Assembly: GCF_002531575.1 (NCBI RefSeq)
Contig: NZ_NWTI01000012.1
Span: 124,001-188,000 of the forward strand
Source: Bradyrhizobium sp. Y36
Lineage (GTDB): Bacteria > Pseudomonadota > Alphaproteobacteria > Rhizobiales > Xanthobacteraceae
Reading direction: 5' to 3'
Length of the DNA stretch: 64,000 bases
The notes below the pieces were generated by a model, which worked only from the letters and a program-made list of their open reading frames with translations, made no database searches and had not been told where the DNA came from. The position numbers were made by a program, and so were the translations under genes. Below are positions 50,987 through 59,110 of this stretch, in pieces (position 1 is the stretch's first letter; each line of letters begins with the position of its first letter).

Positions 50987-51397
50987 TCAATCCGGTTTGC
51001 GGCTGGCAGGGGCGGGGGCGCCTGGCTTTTGGCCACGTCCCTTCGAGGGTCCCCTGTGAGTCCCTCTGGCCGTATGCCGCGCGGGCTTCGTGAACGCTAT
51101 GCGCAGATCGTCGAGCATGGCGGCGAAGGGGCGCGAGAGCGCGTCCCTCCGTCCGACCAGCACATAATCATGATGGGGCTGCATCGATACCGGATCGAGC
51201 CGCTTCACCAGTTCGCGAAGCCGGCGCCGGATGCGATTGCGCTCGGGGGCGTTGCCGTTTTTTTTGGTGACGGTGAAGCCGATCCGGACCGGGCCGGAAT
51301 CATCGCGGGGGCGGCTTTGCAGGACGAACGCGGGACTATTCGCCCGCGCGCCATTGGCAACGGCGAGGAAATCCGCCCGCTGCCTCAGCCGATCCAT
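50987..51397 (-). CDS. rnpA: Ribonuclease P protein component
   Basis: A 136-residue protein that helps the RNase P RNA trim tRNA 5' ends. The conserved RNR box is RNRIRRRLRELVKR, preceded by RIGFTVTKKNGNAPE. The C-terminal 25 residues are a basic Gly/Pro-rich extension. It lies 28 bases after rpmH and 16 before yidC. Confidence 0.95.
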   Translation of the reverse strand: MDRLRQRADFLAVANGARANSPAFVLQSRPRDDSGPVRIGFTVTKKNGNAPERNRIRRRLRELVKRLDPVSMQPHHDYVLVGRRDALSRPFAAMLDDLRIAFTKPARHTARGTHRGPSKGRGQKPGAPAPASRKPD

Positions 51398-51425
51398 GAT
51401 GAAATCCCGGAAAAGGGGGTCCGGC

Positions 51426-51560
51426 TCAGGCGCTCAGACGCTTGCGGCCGCGTGCGCGGCGGGCGGCGAGAACCTTGCGGCCGCCGGCAGTAGCGAGACG
51501 GGCACGGAAGCCGTGACGGCGCTTGCGCACCAGTTTGCTGGGTTGATAAGTCCGCTTCAC
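51426..51560 (-). CDS. rpmH: 50S ribosomal protein L34
   Basis: A 44-residue ribosomal protein: KRTYQPSKLVRKRRHGF, then RARLATAGGRKVLAARRARG. The start is GTG at the complement of 51560, with GGAGAAA about 6 bases upstream. It is first in the rpmH-rnpA-yidC cluster and has a near-consensus promoter upstream. Confidence 0.97.
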   Translation of the reverse strand: MKRTYQPSKLVRKRRHGFRARLATAGGRKVLAARRARGRKRLSA

Positions 51561-51925
51561 GGGTTTTTCTCCGCTGACCGGGCAATTTGCCTGTAGAATT
51601 GATAGGAAAGTCCGGAAGATGCGGCCCAAAACGGGCCATTTTCGGCCCCAGAAGAGCCGCTCCCGGCGTCACACCGGGTCATCGCGGACAATTTGCGCGG
51701 CTTATAAGGGAGCGCCTTGTTTTCGTCAACGCCGCACAAGCGCACGTTTCCGGTGAATATCGCTGTTTGCGCGGGGTTTTTAACCCTTGAGGTGGCGACT
51801 CGCGATATCTGCGCTTACATCCCACCTTGGCAGATTAGCGATCCGTAATTTGACCGGACCGGGGTCGGGCCGCATCTTCTTAAGCGCCTATCCTTCAGAC
51901 GCCAAGCGCAGCGAGGGCGAATTTC
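51561..51925. other. Intergenic region between rpmH and the histidine kinase gene
   Basis: This 365-base stretch holds the rpmH leader (about 130 bases) and promoter on the minus strand and the kinase upstream region on the plus strand, with a weak TTGACC-N17-CATCTT at 51850-51878. I see no gene, no DnaA-box cluster and no repeat. Confidence 0.7.
51701..51729 (-). promoter_or_regulatory. Sigma-70-type promoter of rpmH
   Basis: On the minus strand, TTGACG (complement of 51724-51729) and TATAAG (complement of 51701-51706) are 17 bases apart. Transcription would begin near 51694. Confidence 0.75.
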
Positions 51926-53425
51926 GTGGCAGCGACAGATCTCCAGCCGATCCAGGATCAGGATCAGCCGGACCAGCCGGCGGTGCGCCCCCGCGGGACG
52001 CGCGGGCTCGGGCTGTCGGGCAAGCTGCTGCTGCTGACTGTTCCCCTGGTGATGATCGCGGCCAGCCTGCTTTATGTGCCCGCCATCGCCAACTTCTGGG
52101 TCAACCGCCTGAACGACCGCGTCGCGGCGGCCAACACGGCGGCGCTGGTGCTGGATGCGGCGCCGCTCGGCATGGTTCCCGATTCGCTGTCGCGGCAGAT
52201 CCTGAAGAGCATCAATGCCCGCGCCGTCGCCATCAAGATGGGCCAGCAGCGCCGCCTGCTCGCCAGCGACAACATTCCGGCCGCCATCGAGCACGACATC
52301 GACCTCCGCGACATGACGGCCTGGGAGGCCATCACCGGCTCGTTCCGGATGATGCTGGAGACCGGCAACCAGGCCATCCGGATCGTCGGGCCCGGCGTCG
52401 GCACGGCCCAGTTCATCGAGATCGTGACGGACGAGCTGCCGCTGCGACAGCAGATGTATCGCTTCTCCCGCAACGTCGTGGTGGTCGCGCTGATCATCGC
52501 GGCGCTGACCGCGGGCCTCGTCTATCTCGCGCTCCATTATCTCTTCGTGCGCCCGATGCGGCGGCTGACCGCGAGCCTGGTCGGTTTCCACGAGAATCCC
52601 GAAAGCTCGGCGGGGATCATCGTGCCGAGCCAGCGCAGCGACGAGATCGGGGTCGCCGAGCGCGAATTGTCGGACATGCAGCGTGATCTGATGTCGATGC
52701 TGCATCAGAAGAGCCGGCTCGCCGCCCTTGGCCTCGCCGTGTCCAAGATCAACCACGATCTGCGCAATCTGCTGGCCTCGGCCCAACTGCTGTCGGATCA
52801 GCTCGCCAGCGTGCCGGATCCGCGGGTGCAGCGCTTTGCGCCCAAGCTGGTGCGCTCGCTCGAGCGCGCCATCGCCTTCTGCCAGTCGACGCTCTCTTAT
52901 GGCCGCGCCCAGGAGGCCGCGCCCGACCGCCGCATGATCCTGATCGAGCCCGTGGTGCTGGAGGTGCGCGAGACCGCAGGCCTCGCCTCCGACGCCTCGA
53001 TCGCCTGGGTCGCCGCGATCGAACGCGGGCTTGCCATCGATGCCGATCCCGATCAGCTGTTCCGGGTGCTGCTCAATCTCGTGCGCAACGCCGCCCAGGC
53101 GCTGGAGAGTCATTCCTCCGGTGACGGCGGCCCTCAGCAGATCCGGATCACCGGAAAGCGCGAAGGCGCCGTGGCGATCATCGAGGTCTCCGACACCGGT
53201 CCCGGCGTGCCCCAGAAGACCAGGGACCATCTGTTCGAGGCGTTCCAGACCTCCGGCCGCCCCGGCGGCAGCGGTCTCGGCCTTGCCATCGCCGCCGAGC
53301 TGGTTCGTGCCCATGGCGGCGACATTCATCTGGTCGAAGGCACCATCGGCGCCACCTTCCGCATCGTCATCCCCGACCGCCCGGTGGAGCTGCTCTCCAT
53401 CCGCAACGAGCGGCAGCGGGCGTAG
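51926..53425 (+). CDS. Orphan sensor histidine kinase
   Basis: A 499-residue membrane kinase. Two helices (about 33-55 and 190-212) enclose a periplasmic domain; then a HAMP-like part, the dimerisation/phosphorylation region SKINHDLRNLLASAQLL (phospho-His in HDLRN), and the ATPase domain with N-box NLVRNAAQAL, G1 DTGPGVP and G2 GSGLGLAIA. The start is GTG at 51926 with GAGGGCG upstream. No response regulator gene is next to it. The HDLRN box differs from the usual HELR/K, marking a less common subgroup. Confidence 0.92.
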   Translation: MAATDLQPIQDQDQPDQPAVRPRGTRGLGLSGKLLLLTVPLVMIAASLLYVPAIANFWVNRLNDRVAAANTAALVLDAAPLGMVPDSLSRQILKSINARAVAIKMGQQRRLLASDNIPAAIEHDIDLRDMTAWEAITGSFRMMLETGNQAIRIVGPGVGTAQFIEIVTDELPLRQQMYRFSRNVVVVALIIAALTAGLVYLALHYLFVRPMRRLTASLVGFHENPESSAGIIVPSQRSDEIGVAERELSDMQRDLMSMLHQKSRLAALGLAVSKINHDLRNLLASAQLLSDQLASVPDPRVQRFAPKLVRSLERAIAFCQSTLSYGRAQEAAPDRRMILIEPVVLEVRETAGLASDASIAWVAAIERGLAIDADPDQLFRVLLNLVRNAAQALESHSSGDGGPQQIRITGKREGAVAIIEVSDTGPGVPQKTRDHLFEAFQTSGRPGGSGLGLAIAAELVRAHGGDIHLVEGTIGATFRIVIPDRPVELLSIRNERQRA

Positions 53426-53463
53426 TCGGCCAGCGGCCGAGTGGGCGAAATTTCACTCTTTCC

Positions 53464-53562
53464 GTCATTCCGGGATGGCCCGAAGGGCCAGGCCCGGAAT
53501 CCATAACCCCGGCTGGTGGTTATGGATTCCGGGCTCGCCGCTTCGCGTCGCCCCGGAATGAC
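53464..53562. repeat. Dispersed palindromic repeat (GTCATTCCGGG type)
   Basis: Left GTCATTCCGGGATGGCCCGA, inner CCATAACC...GGTTATGG arms, right GTCGCCCCGGAATGAC. It follows the kinase gene. Confidence 0.85.
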
Positions 53563-53652
53563 GGAGAGATCAGTGAAGATCCGCGAAAATCTCCCCATCC
53601 CGGACCTTGCCAATCCCGGCAAGAGCGGTTAGTCAGAGCGCTCTTTCGCACC

Positions 53653-53694
53653 CCTCCGGCGCTGTCCGGAGGCTGCCTGCGGGCTTAGGCCCGC
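53653..53694. promoter_or_regulatory. Two small hairpins upstream of tRNA-Arg
   Basis: CCTCCGG/CCGGAGG with a 6-base loop (53653-53672) and GCGGGC/GCCCGC with loop TTAG (53679-53694) lie back to back, 16 bases before the tRNA. They could be a terminator pair without T runs or repeat remnants. Confidence 0.35.
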
Positions 53695-53710
53695 ACTGTT
53701 CGCGAAAAAC

Positions 53711-53787
53711 GCGCCCGTAGCTCAGCTGGATAGAGCATCAGACTACGAATCTGAGGGTCGGACGTTCGAATCGTTCCGGGCGCGCCA
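53711..53787 (+). tRNA. tRNA-Arg (anticodon ACG)
   Basis: A 77-base cloverleaf: acceptor GCGCCCG with CGGGCGC, D-arm GCTC...GAGC, anticodon arm TCAGA-CTACGAA-TCTGA with anticodon ACG at 53745-53747, T-arm GGACG-TTCGAAT-CGTTC, discriminator G and encoded CCA (53785-53787). A34 is expected to be edited to inosine. The 3' half recurs 509 bases downstream. Confidence 0.97.
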
Positions 53788-53871
53788 TTCTTCGCCGAAA
53801 GGTCAGGACCAAACAGCATCTGGTCGCCAGACGGGCCTGAGACCGGATGGCTACGCCGTGTGAGGAGCTGG

Positions 53872-54228
53872 ATGAGGATATCGCAGGCGTTCAAGTTCGA
53901 GGCGGCGCATCGGCTGCCGAACGTGCCCGAGACCCACCGATGCCGCCGGCTGCATGGTCATTCCTACCGGGTCGAGGTCCAGCTGGACGGGCCGGTCGAT
54001 CCGCACACCGGCTTCGTCGCCGACTTCTTCGACATCGAAAACAGCTTCGCCGACATCATGGGCGCGCTGGACCACCACTGCCTGAACGAGGTCAAAGGTC
54101 TCGAGAACCCGACCGCCGAGAACATCGCGGTCTGGATCTGGGACCGGTTGAAGCCCAGCCTGCCGCAGCTGTGGTCCGTCCGGGTCTATGAAACGGCGGA
54201 TTGCTGGGCCGAATATAACGGGCAGTGA
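53872..54228 (+). CDS. queD: 6-carboxytetrahydropterin synthase
   Basis: A 118-residue QueD/PTPS-type enzyme, an early step of queuosine (7-deazaguanine) synthesis. Zinc ligands His13, His28 and His30 (EAAHRLP, RLHGHSY), catalytic Cys24 (THRCRRLHGH), catalytic Asp-His in ALDHHCLN, and Glu108 near the end. The ATG at 53872 has GAGGAG six bases upstream; the GTG at 53860 is less likely. The gene lies exactly between tRNA-Arg and a partial tRNA-Arg copy, which hints at past site-specific insertion. No other queuosine genes are near. Confidence 0.93.
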   Translation: MRISQAFKFEAAHRLPNVPETHRCRRLHGHSYRVEVQLDGPVDPHTGFVADFFDIENSFADIMGALDHHCLNEVKGLENPTAENIAVWIWDRLKPSLPQLWSVRVYETADCWAEYNGQ

Positions 54229-54243
54229 CGACGGCCCGGCGCT

Positions 54244-54296
54244 GCATCAGACGACGACTCTGAGGGGCGGACGTTCGAATCGTTCCGCGCGCGCCA
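54244..54296 (+). pseudogene. Partial tRNA-Arg copy (3' half, anticodon arm to CCA)
   Basis: Aligned with 53735-53787 of tRNA-Arg at a constant offset of 509 bases, 49 of 53 bases are identical, and the T-arm and CCA are intact. The 5' half is absent. Two changes fall in the anticodon arm, so it is not a functional tRNA. It looks like an attachment-site duplicate. Confidence 0.88.
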
Positions 54297-54317
54297 TTTC
54301 GATAGTAAGCTCGTCCG

Positions 54318-55220
54318 ATGCGTACCCTCGATCGTCTGCTCTCCGGCCTCTTTGTTTTCCTCGCCATCGCCGCCGTCCCCGTGCTTCCCGCGCACGCGGC
54401 CGAAACCTGCCCGTTCATCAGCGCCAAGGAGCTCGCCGCCGCGATGCCGGCGCTGAAATGGTCGCTGATCTCAAATCAGGACGGCCGCGGCTGCATCTAC
54501 CAGGCCGGGCGCGGCGACACGATGATGCTCTCCGTGTTCCGCAATCCCGACAAGGACCGCGCCAGGGAATTGTACGCGACCTTCGTCAAGACGCTCAGTG
54601 AGCGGATGTCGCTCAACGCCGTGTCGGGGATCGGCGAGGAGGGCCAGGGCGGAACGAGCGCTGCCGGCGCGGAGCGCCAGGAGGCTTCGGTCGTCGCCGT
54701 GTCCGGCGACTACATTCTGCAGCTTACCGTCTATCCGATCGGCCGACGCGCTGACGACGCGCTGCTCGGGCCGATCACCGAAGCTGCACGAATTGCCATC
54801 GCCAATGTGAGCCGGAGCAGCGAGCGGTTCGGCACTTGCGAGTGGCTTACGGCCGCGGATGCCGACGGCTTTCTCGACGCGAGCACGCTGACGGTGCAGC
54901 GGACCGGCGCGGGCAGCTGCATGATGTTCGATCGCGAGGCCAACACCATGACCGTCGCGGTGATCGCGACCTCGCGCGACACCGCCGCCGGCATGATGAA
55001 ACGCGCGGGGCCCTGCAAGCACGTGGCGATTCCCGAGCTCGGCGGTGAAGCCTTCGGCGAGCATTCCTGCACCAAGGGCAACGGCAACGCCGTCAACCTC
55101 TTCGTCTGGAAGAACGGCAGGCAGGCCTCGATCCTGTTCGCGCCGGTCAAGCCGCATCCGGAGTCCGGCTCGGTCGAGCGCCTGAAGGCGGTCGCTGCGC
55201 GGGTGTATGGGAAACTGTAA
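54318..55220 (+). CDS. Secreted hypothetical protein with two similar halves
   Basis: A 300-residue exported protein; residues 1-28 are a signal peptide ending AHA. The two halves look related: TCPFISAKELAAAMPALKW...GRGCIYQ...TMMLSVF in the first and TCEWLTAADADGFLDASTL...GAGSCMMF...TMTVAVI in the second, each with a Cys pair placed alike. This points to internal duplication of a roughly 130-residue domain. I do not recognise the family. It begins 21 bases after the tRNA-Arg remnant, i.e. just outside the putative insert. Confidence 0.82.
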   Translation: MRTLDRLLSGLFVFLAIAAVPVLPAHAAETCPFISAKELAAAMPALKWSLISNQDGRGCIYQAGRGDTMMLSVFRNPDKDRARELYATFVKTLSERMSLNAVSGIGEEGQGGTSAAGAERQEASVVAVSGDYILQLTVYPIGRRADDALLGPITEAARIAIANVSRSSERFGTCEWLTAADADGFLDASTLTVQRTGAGSCMMFDREANTMTVAVIATSRDTAAGMMKRAGPCKHVAIPELGGEAFGEHSCTKGNGNAVNLFVWKNGRQASILFAPVKPHPESGSVERLKAVAARVYGKL

Positions 55221-55235
55221 GGGCGGCGGGCGACG

Positions 55236-56030
55236 TCAGCGTCCCGCCAGCACGTCCTTGCACTTCGCTGCGAAGGCGGTGAGGTACGCGCCCATCTCGC
55301 TCGCGAGCGCGTCGGACCGGTCGATATTCTGCAGGCTCATGTTGAGTGCGTAGACCGGGAGGCCCTCGAGCACGATGGGCGTCGCGACGGCGAGCACGGC
55401 GGGCTGCCACGACACGACACAATAGCCGTTGCGCTCGACGGAGCTGATCGATCGCCTGACGTCCGCAAGCAGCGCCTTGGTGGCGGCGCTGCTGCGCCGC
55501 TTGAACTGCTTCAGCAATCGCTCGCGCTCGGCTTCTGCAATGCCGGCGAGGTAGGCGCGGCCCAGCGACGTCAACTCCATCGGCACCTGCTGCCCGGCGA
55601 CCACGTTGCGCAGTGCCGCGCGCGGGCTGTAGCGGATCGATTCCAGATAGACCATCATGGTTCGATCCGCGGTGGCTAACCCGACATTGAGCCGGCGCTT
55701 CGCCGATTCCGCCCGCATCATCGGTCCGATCGCGTTGAGGACGGGCGATCCTGTCCGCATCGCGTGACCGATGCTGACGACGGAGGCGGCCAGGCGGTAG
55801 GTCCGCTGGTGACGGACTTCATCTAGCATCCCGGAATTGACCAGTGTTCGCGTCAGCCGGCTGACCGTCGAGCGCGGCAAGCCGCATCGCTCCGCGATCT
55901 CGCCATTGCCCAGCGTGTCGACGCCGGGCCGGAACGCCCGGAGGATCTCGATGCCGCGTTCGAGCGACCGGTTGCCATCAATCCCGCCCGCATATCGGCG
56001 CGTCTGCGTCACATCCAGCCTCCGCAGCAT
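55236..56030 (-). CDS. IclR family transcriptional regulator
   Basis: A 264-residue regulator: winged helix-turn-helix (about 20-75, SLERGIEILRAFRP, GNGEIAERCGLPRSTVSRLT) and a GAF-like effector domain (LESIRYSPRAAL..., TSLGRAYLAGI). ATG at the complement of 56030 is preferred; GTG two codons upstream lies in a palindromic operator. It is divergent from the crotonase operon, which it probably controls. Effector is likely a metabolite of that pathway. Confidence 0.93.
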   Translation of the reverse strand: MLRRLDVTQTRRYAGGIDGNRSLERGIEILRAFRPGVDTLGNGEIAERCGLPRSTVSRLTRTLVNSGMLDEVRHQRTYRLAASVVSIGHAMRTGSPVLNAIGPMMRAESAKRRLNVGLATADRTMMVYLESIRYSPRAALRNVVAGQQVPMELTSLGRAYLAGIAEAERERLLKQFKRRSSAATKALLADVRRSISSVERNGYCVVSWQPAVLAVATPIVLEGLPVYALNMSLQNIDRSDALASEMGAYLTAFAAKCKDVLAGR

Positions 56031-56045
56031 TTCCACTAAGTGGAA
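56031..56045. promoter_or_regulatory. Palindromic operator candidate for the IclR regulator
   Basis: TTCCAC-TAA-GTGGAA is a perfect palindrome of 15 bases placed directly upstream of the regulator ATG and 160 bases upstream of the crotonase ATG. IclR-family regulators bind such palindromes. Confidence 0.6.
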
Positions 56046-56205
56046 TTAAGGGGATGTCGCGGCCCATGCAAGCCGCTACAGGCATGGGGAAGAAGAATGC
56101 CCGGCCGCAGCTGGCTCATTGAGGAAACGGCACGGCGCGAACAGGCATTCGACATCCGCAACGCGTCGCGGAAGATCGATCCGACTCCAAACCAGGGAGC
56201 CCGCC

Positions 56206-56997
56206 ATGTCCTATCAGCTCATCGAATTTTCCCTCGAAGCCGGTGTCGCGACGATCGCCTTCAACCGGCCGGAACGGCGCAACGCCATGAGCGACGAGAT
56301 GCGTGCCGAGTTCGCCGGCGCGCTCGAAACCGTGGCGCGCGACAAGGCGATCAGGGCGCTGGTGCTGACGGGGCGCGGCAACGCCTTCTGCGCCGGCGGC
56401 GACATCAGCGGCATGAAGCGCCGGCTCGAGGCGCCGCAGGGCGAGGTCGCCTTCAACGGATGGAGCCGTCAGCAAGGCGTGCATCACGTGCAATCGCTTC
56501 TGCTGGGCCTGCCGAAGCCGACCATCGCCGCCGTCAACGGCGCTGCGGCCGGGCTCGGTGCGGATACTGCGCTGGCCTGCGACTTCGTGATGGCAACGGA
56601 ACGATCGAAATTCACCTGGTCCTACATCAAGCGCGGCCTGATCCCCGACGGCGGCGGGCTGTATTTCCTGCCGCGCCGCGTCGGGCTTGCGAGGGCCAAG
56701 GAGCTGATCTTCACCGGCCGCGTCGTCGAGGCGGACGAAGCGCTCGCGCTCGGCATCGTCGACCGCCAGGTGGCGGCGGCCGAACTCCTGCCGGCCGCGC
56801 AGGCCTGGGCGGCCAAATTGGCGGAGGGATCTGCCACGGCGCTCGCGCTGAGCAAGAAGATCCTCAACGAGAGCTTCGAGCATTCCGCGCACGACATTTT
56901 CAGTCTCGGCAGCCAGGCGCAGGCCATCTGCTACACCAGCACCGAGCATCGCGATGCCGTGACGGCGTTCCTCGCGCAATCCGCGTCGAAGGGTTGA
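56206..56997 (+). CDS. Enoyl-CoA hydratase/isomerase family protein
   Basis: A 263-residue crotonase. Oxyanion-hole segments are NAFCAGGDISGM and GAAAGLGADTALACD. At the usual catalytic Glu position the sequence reads KRGLIPDGGGLYFL, so the second catalytic acid of hydratases is Asp or Pro-Asp here, which may mean an isomerase or hydrolase variant. ATG at 56206 with CAGGGAG upstream. It is first in an operon with an acyl-CoA synthetase (3 bases later). Confidence 0.9.
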   Translation: MSYQLIEFSLEAGVATIAFNRPERRNAMSDEMRAEFAGALETVARDKAIRALVLTGRGNAFCAGGDISGMKRRLEAPQGEVAFNGWSRQQGVHHVQSLLLGLPKPTIAAVNGAAAGLGADTALACDFVMATERSKFTWSYIKRGLIPDGGGLYFLPRRVGLARAKELIFTGRVVEADEALALGIVDRQVAAAELLPAAQAWAAKLAEGSATALALSKKILNESFEHSAHDIFSLGSQAQAICYTSTEHRDAVTAFLAQSASKG

Positions 56998-57000
56998 GCG

Positions 57001-59088
57001 ATGGACGCGATCGAACGCCTGATCCGGCCGCGCAGCGTCGCCATCATCGGCGCGTCCGCAGACCCGAGCAAGACGTCGGGCCGGCCGGTGGCCTATCTGA
57101 GGAAGCATCGCTTTGCGGGCGCAATCTATCCCGTCAATCCCAAGGTCGCGGAGATCGACGGTCTCACCTGCTACCCTGACGTCGCCTCGCTGCCCGATGT
57201 GCCCGACGTCGGCATCGTCCTGCTCGGCGCCGAGCGTGCCCATGTCGCGGTGCGCGAATTGTCCGAGCGCGGTGCCGCCGCAGCGATCGTTCTGGCCAGC
57301 GGCTTCACCGAGACAGGGGCGGATGGCGCCGCGCGCCAGGCCCAGCTCATGCAAGCGGCCGGCTCGATGCGGATCCTCGGGCCGAACACGATCGGCCTCG
57401 TCAATCTCACCGACAATATCGTGCTGTCGGCCTCGGGCGCGCTGGCGATGGATCACTTCGCGGCGGGGTCGATCGGGTTGATCTCGCAAAGCGGAGGCAT
57501 TCTCGGCGCCTTGCTGTCGCGTGCCGCGGCGCGCGGGGTGGGACTGTCCAAGCTGGTGTCGACCAGCAACGAAGCCGATCTCGAGCTCGCCGATTTCATC
57601 GACTATCTCGCCGGCGACAGCGCGACCAAGGTGATCGCACTTTATATCGAGGCGATCCGCAATCCGGCTCGCTTTCGCGAGGCGGTCCTGAAGGCACGCC
57701 GCGCCGGCAAGCCTGTCGTCGCCTTCAAGATCGGCCGCTCGGAGGCGGGCGCACAGGCGGCCGTCTCGCACACCGGCGCGCTGGCCGGCTCGGACCGCAT
57801 GTATGACGCCCTGTTCAGGCAGCTCGGGGTGATCCGCGCCAGGACGTTCGAGGATCTGCTCGACATTCCCGCGGCCCTTGCCGCGGGACGGGCGTTTGCC
57901 GGCCGGCGTGTTGCGATCCTCACCTCGACCGGCGGCGCCGGCACGATCGTATCAGACAGTCTCGGCGTCGCCGGCTTCGCGACGCCCGCACCCGATGCGG
58001 AGACGGCCGCGCAATTGCGCAGCCTGCAGCCGGGATCGCACGCCAATCTCGATCGCAATCCGATCGACGTGACCCTGGCCGGTCTGCAGCCGGACCTGCT
58101 TCGCGGCGCGATCCGCATCCTGCTCGCAAGTCCGTCCTACGATGCGCTGGTGGTGATTGCCGGCTCGTCCGCCGTGGGGGCGCCGGGCCTGATGGCCGAT
58201 GCCATCCACGACTGCCTGCCGCTCAGCGACAAGCCGGTCATTGCCTATGTCAGTCCGCACGCGCCCGAGGTTGTGTCCGTTCTCACCCGGCGCGGCGTTC
58301 CCGCGTACACCTCCGCCGAGAGCTGCACGGCTGCGCTCGACGGGCTGTTGCGGGCCGGAATGCCGGAACAGGTCCAGACATCCGGTTCGCGTTCGACGCC
58401 GGTCGACATCGGCGGCGTCCCGGCGGGGCCGCTCGATGAAGCACAGGCGAAGGCGCTGTTCGCGCGTTTTGGAGTTCCTGTCGCGGCAGAGAAGATGGTC
58501 ACAACGGCGCGCGAAGCAGAGCAAGCCGCGCGTGACCTCGGCGCCCGGGTCGTGCTCAAGATTCTCTCGCGCGCGATCGCCCACAAGAGCGACGTCGGCG
58601 GCGTCGCGGTCAACCTGACCGCTGAGACGATCGGCGAACGCCTGACGGCGATGGCCGATGAGGTCGAGACCAGGACCGGAACGCGGCCCGGCCAATTCCT
58701 GGTTCAGGAGATGATCTCGGGCGGCGTCGAAATCATCCTCGGCATGCATCGCGATTCCCTGGGAACCGCGATCCTGCTCGGGATGGGCGGCGTCGCGGCC
58801 GAACTGTTCAAGGACACGACGATGCGCCTGCTTCCGCCGAACGGCGGGCTCGATCTGTCGGACGCGCAAGCGATGGCGCGCGATCTCGTCACCTGGCCGT
58901 TGCTCGACGGCTTTCGGGGCCGGCCGAAATGCGACGTCGACGCGCTCGCAAACGCAGTCGTCGCCTTCTCGCACATGGTCGCCCAGCTCGGCGATCGCCT
59001 CGCGGAGGCCGAGATCAACCCGGTGTTCGTGCTGCCAGCGGGCGAGGGCGTGAAGGCGGCGGACGGATTGGTCGTTCTCAATGTCTGA
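57001..59088 (+). CDS. NDP-forming acyl-CoA synthetase (acetate--CoA ligase family)
   Basis: A 695-residue fused alpha-beta enzyme: CoA-binding domain (SVAIIGASADPSKTSGRPVA), succinyl-CoA synthetase-like middle with the phospho-His in AAVSHTGALAGSD, and C-terminal ATP-grasp domain (GVPVAAEKMV..., ILKILSRAIAHKSDVGGV, GVEIILGMHRD). It makes an acyl-CoA from a carboxylate. Translation is probably coupled with the crotonase (3-base gap). Together with the binding protein gene, this suggests uptake, activation and hydration of an organic acid. Confidence 0.93.
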   Translation: MDAIERLIRPRSVAIIGASADPSKTSGRPVAYLRKHRFAGAIYPVNPKVAEIDGLTCYPDVASLPDVPDVGIVLLGAERAHVAVRELSERGAAAAIVLASGFTETGADGAARQAQLMQAAGSMRILGPNTIGLVNLTDNIVLSASGALAMDHFAAGSIGLISQSGGILGALLSRAAARGVGLSKLVSTSNEADLELADFIDYLAGDSATKVIALYIEAIRNPARFREAVLKARRAGKPVVAFKIGRSEAGAQAAVSHTGALAGSDRMYDALFRQLGVIRARTFEDLLDIPAALAAGRAFAGRRVAILTSTGGAGTIVSDSLGVAGFATPAPDAETAAQLRSLQPGSHANLDRNPIDVTLAGLQPDLLRGAIRILLASPSYDALVVIAGSSAVGAPGLMADAIHDCLPLSDKPVIAYVSPHAPEVVSVLTRRGVPAYTSAESCTAALDGLLRAGMPEQVQTSGSRSTPVDIGGVPAGPLDEAQAKALFARFGVPVAAEKMVTTAREAEQAARDLGARVVLKILSRAIAHKSDVGGVAVNLTAETIGERLTAMADEVETRTGTRPGQFLVQEMISGGVEIILGMHRDSLGTAILLGMGGVAAELFKDTTMRLLPPNGGLDLSDAQAMARDLVTWPLLDGFRGRPKCDVDALANAVVAFSHMVAQLGDRLAEAEINPVFVLPAGEGVKAADGLVVLNV

Positions 59089-59110
59089 ACAGGATCGAAT
59101 GGAGTCTTCG

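Noticed and set aside
51561..51925. Replication origin near rpmH
   Set aside because: No dnaA gene and no DnaA-box cluster are present; rpmH-linked origins are not the rule in alphaproteobacteria.
53685..53894. Open frame opposite tRNA-Arg
   Set aside because: It is the antisense reading of the tRNA, a common false call.
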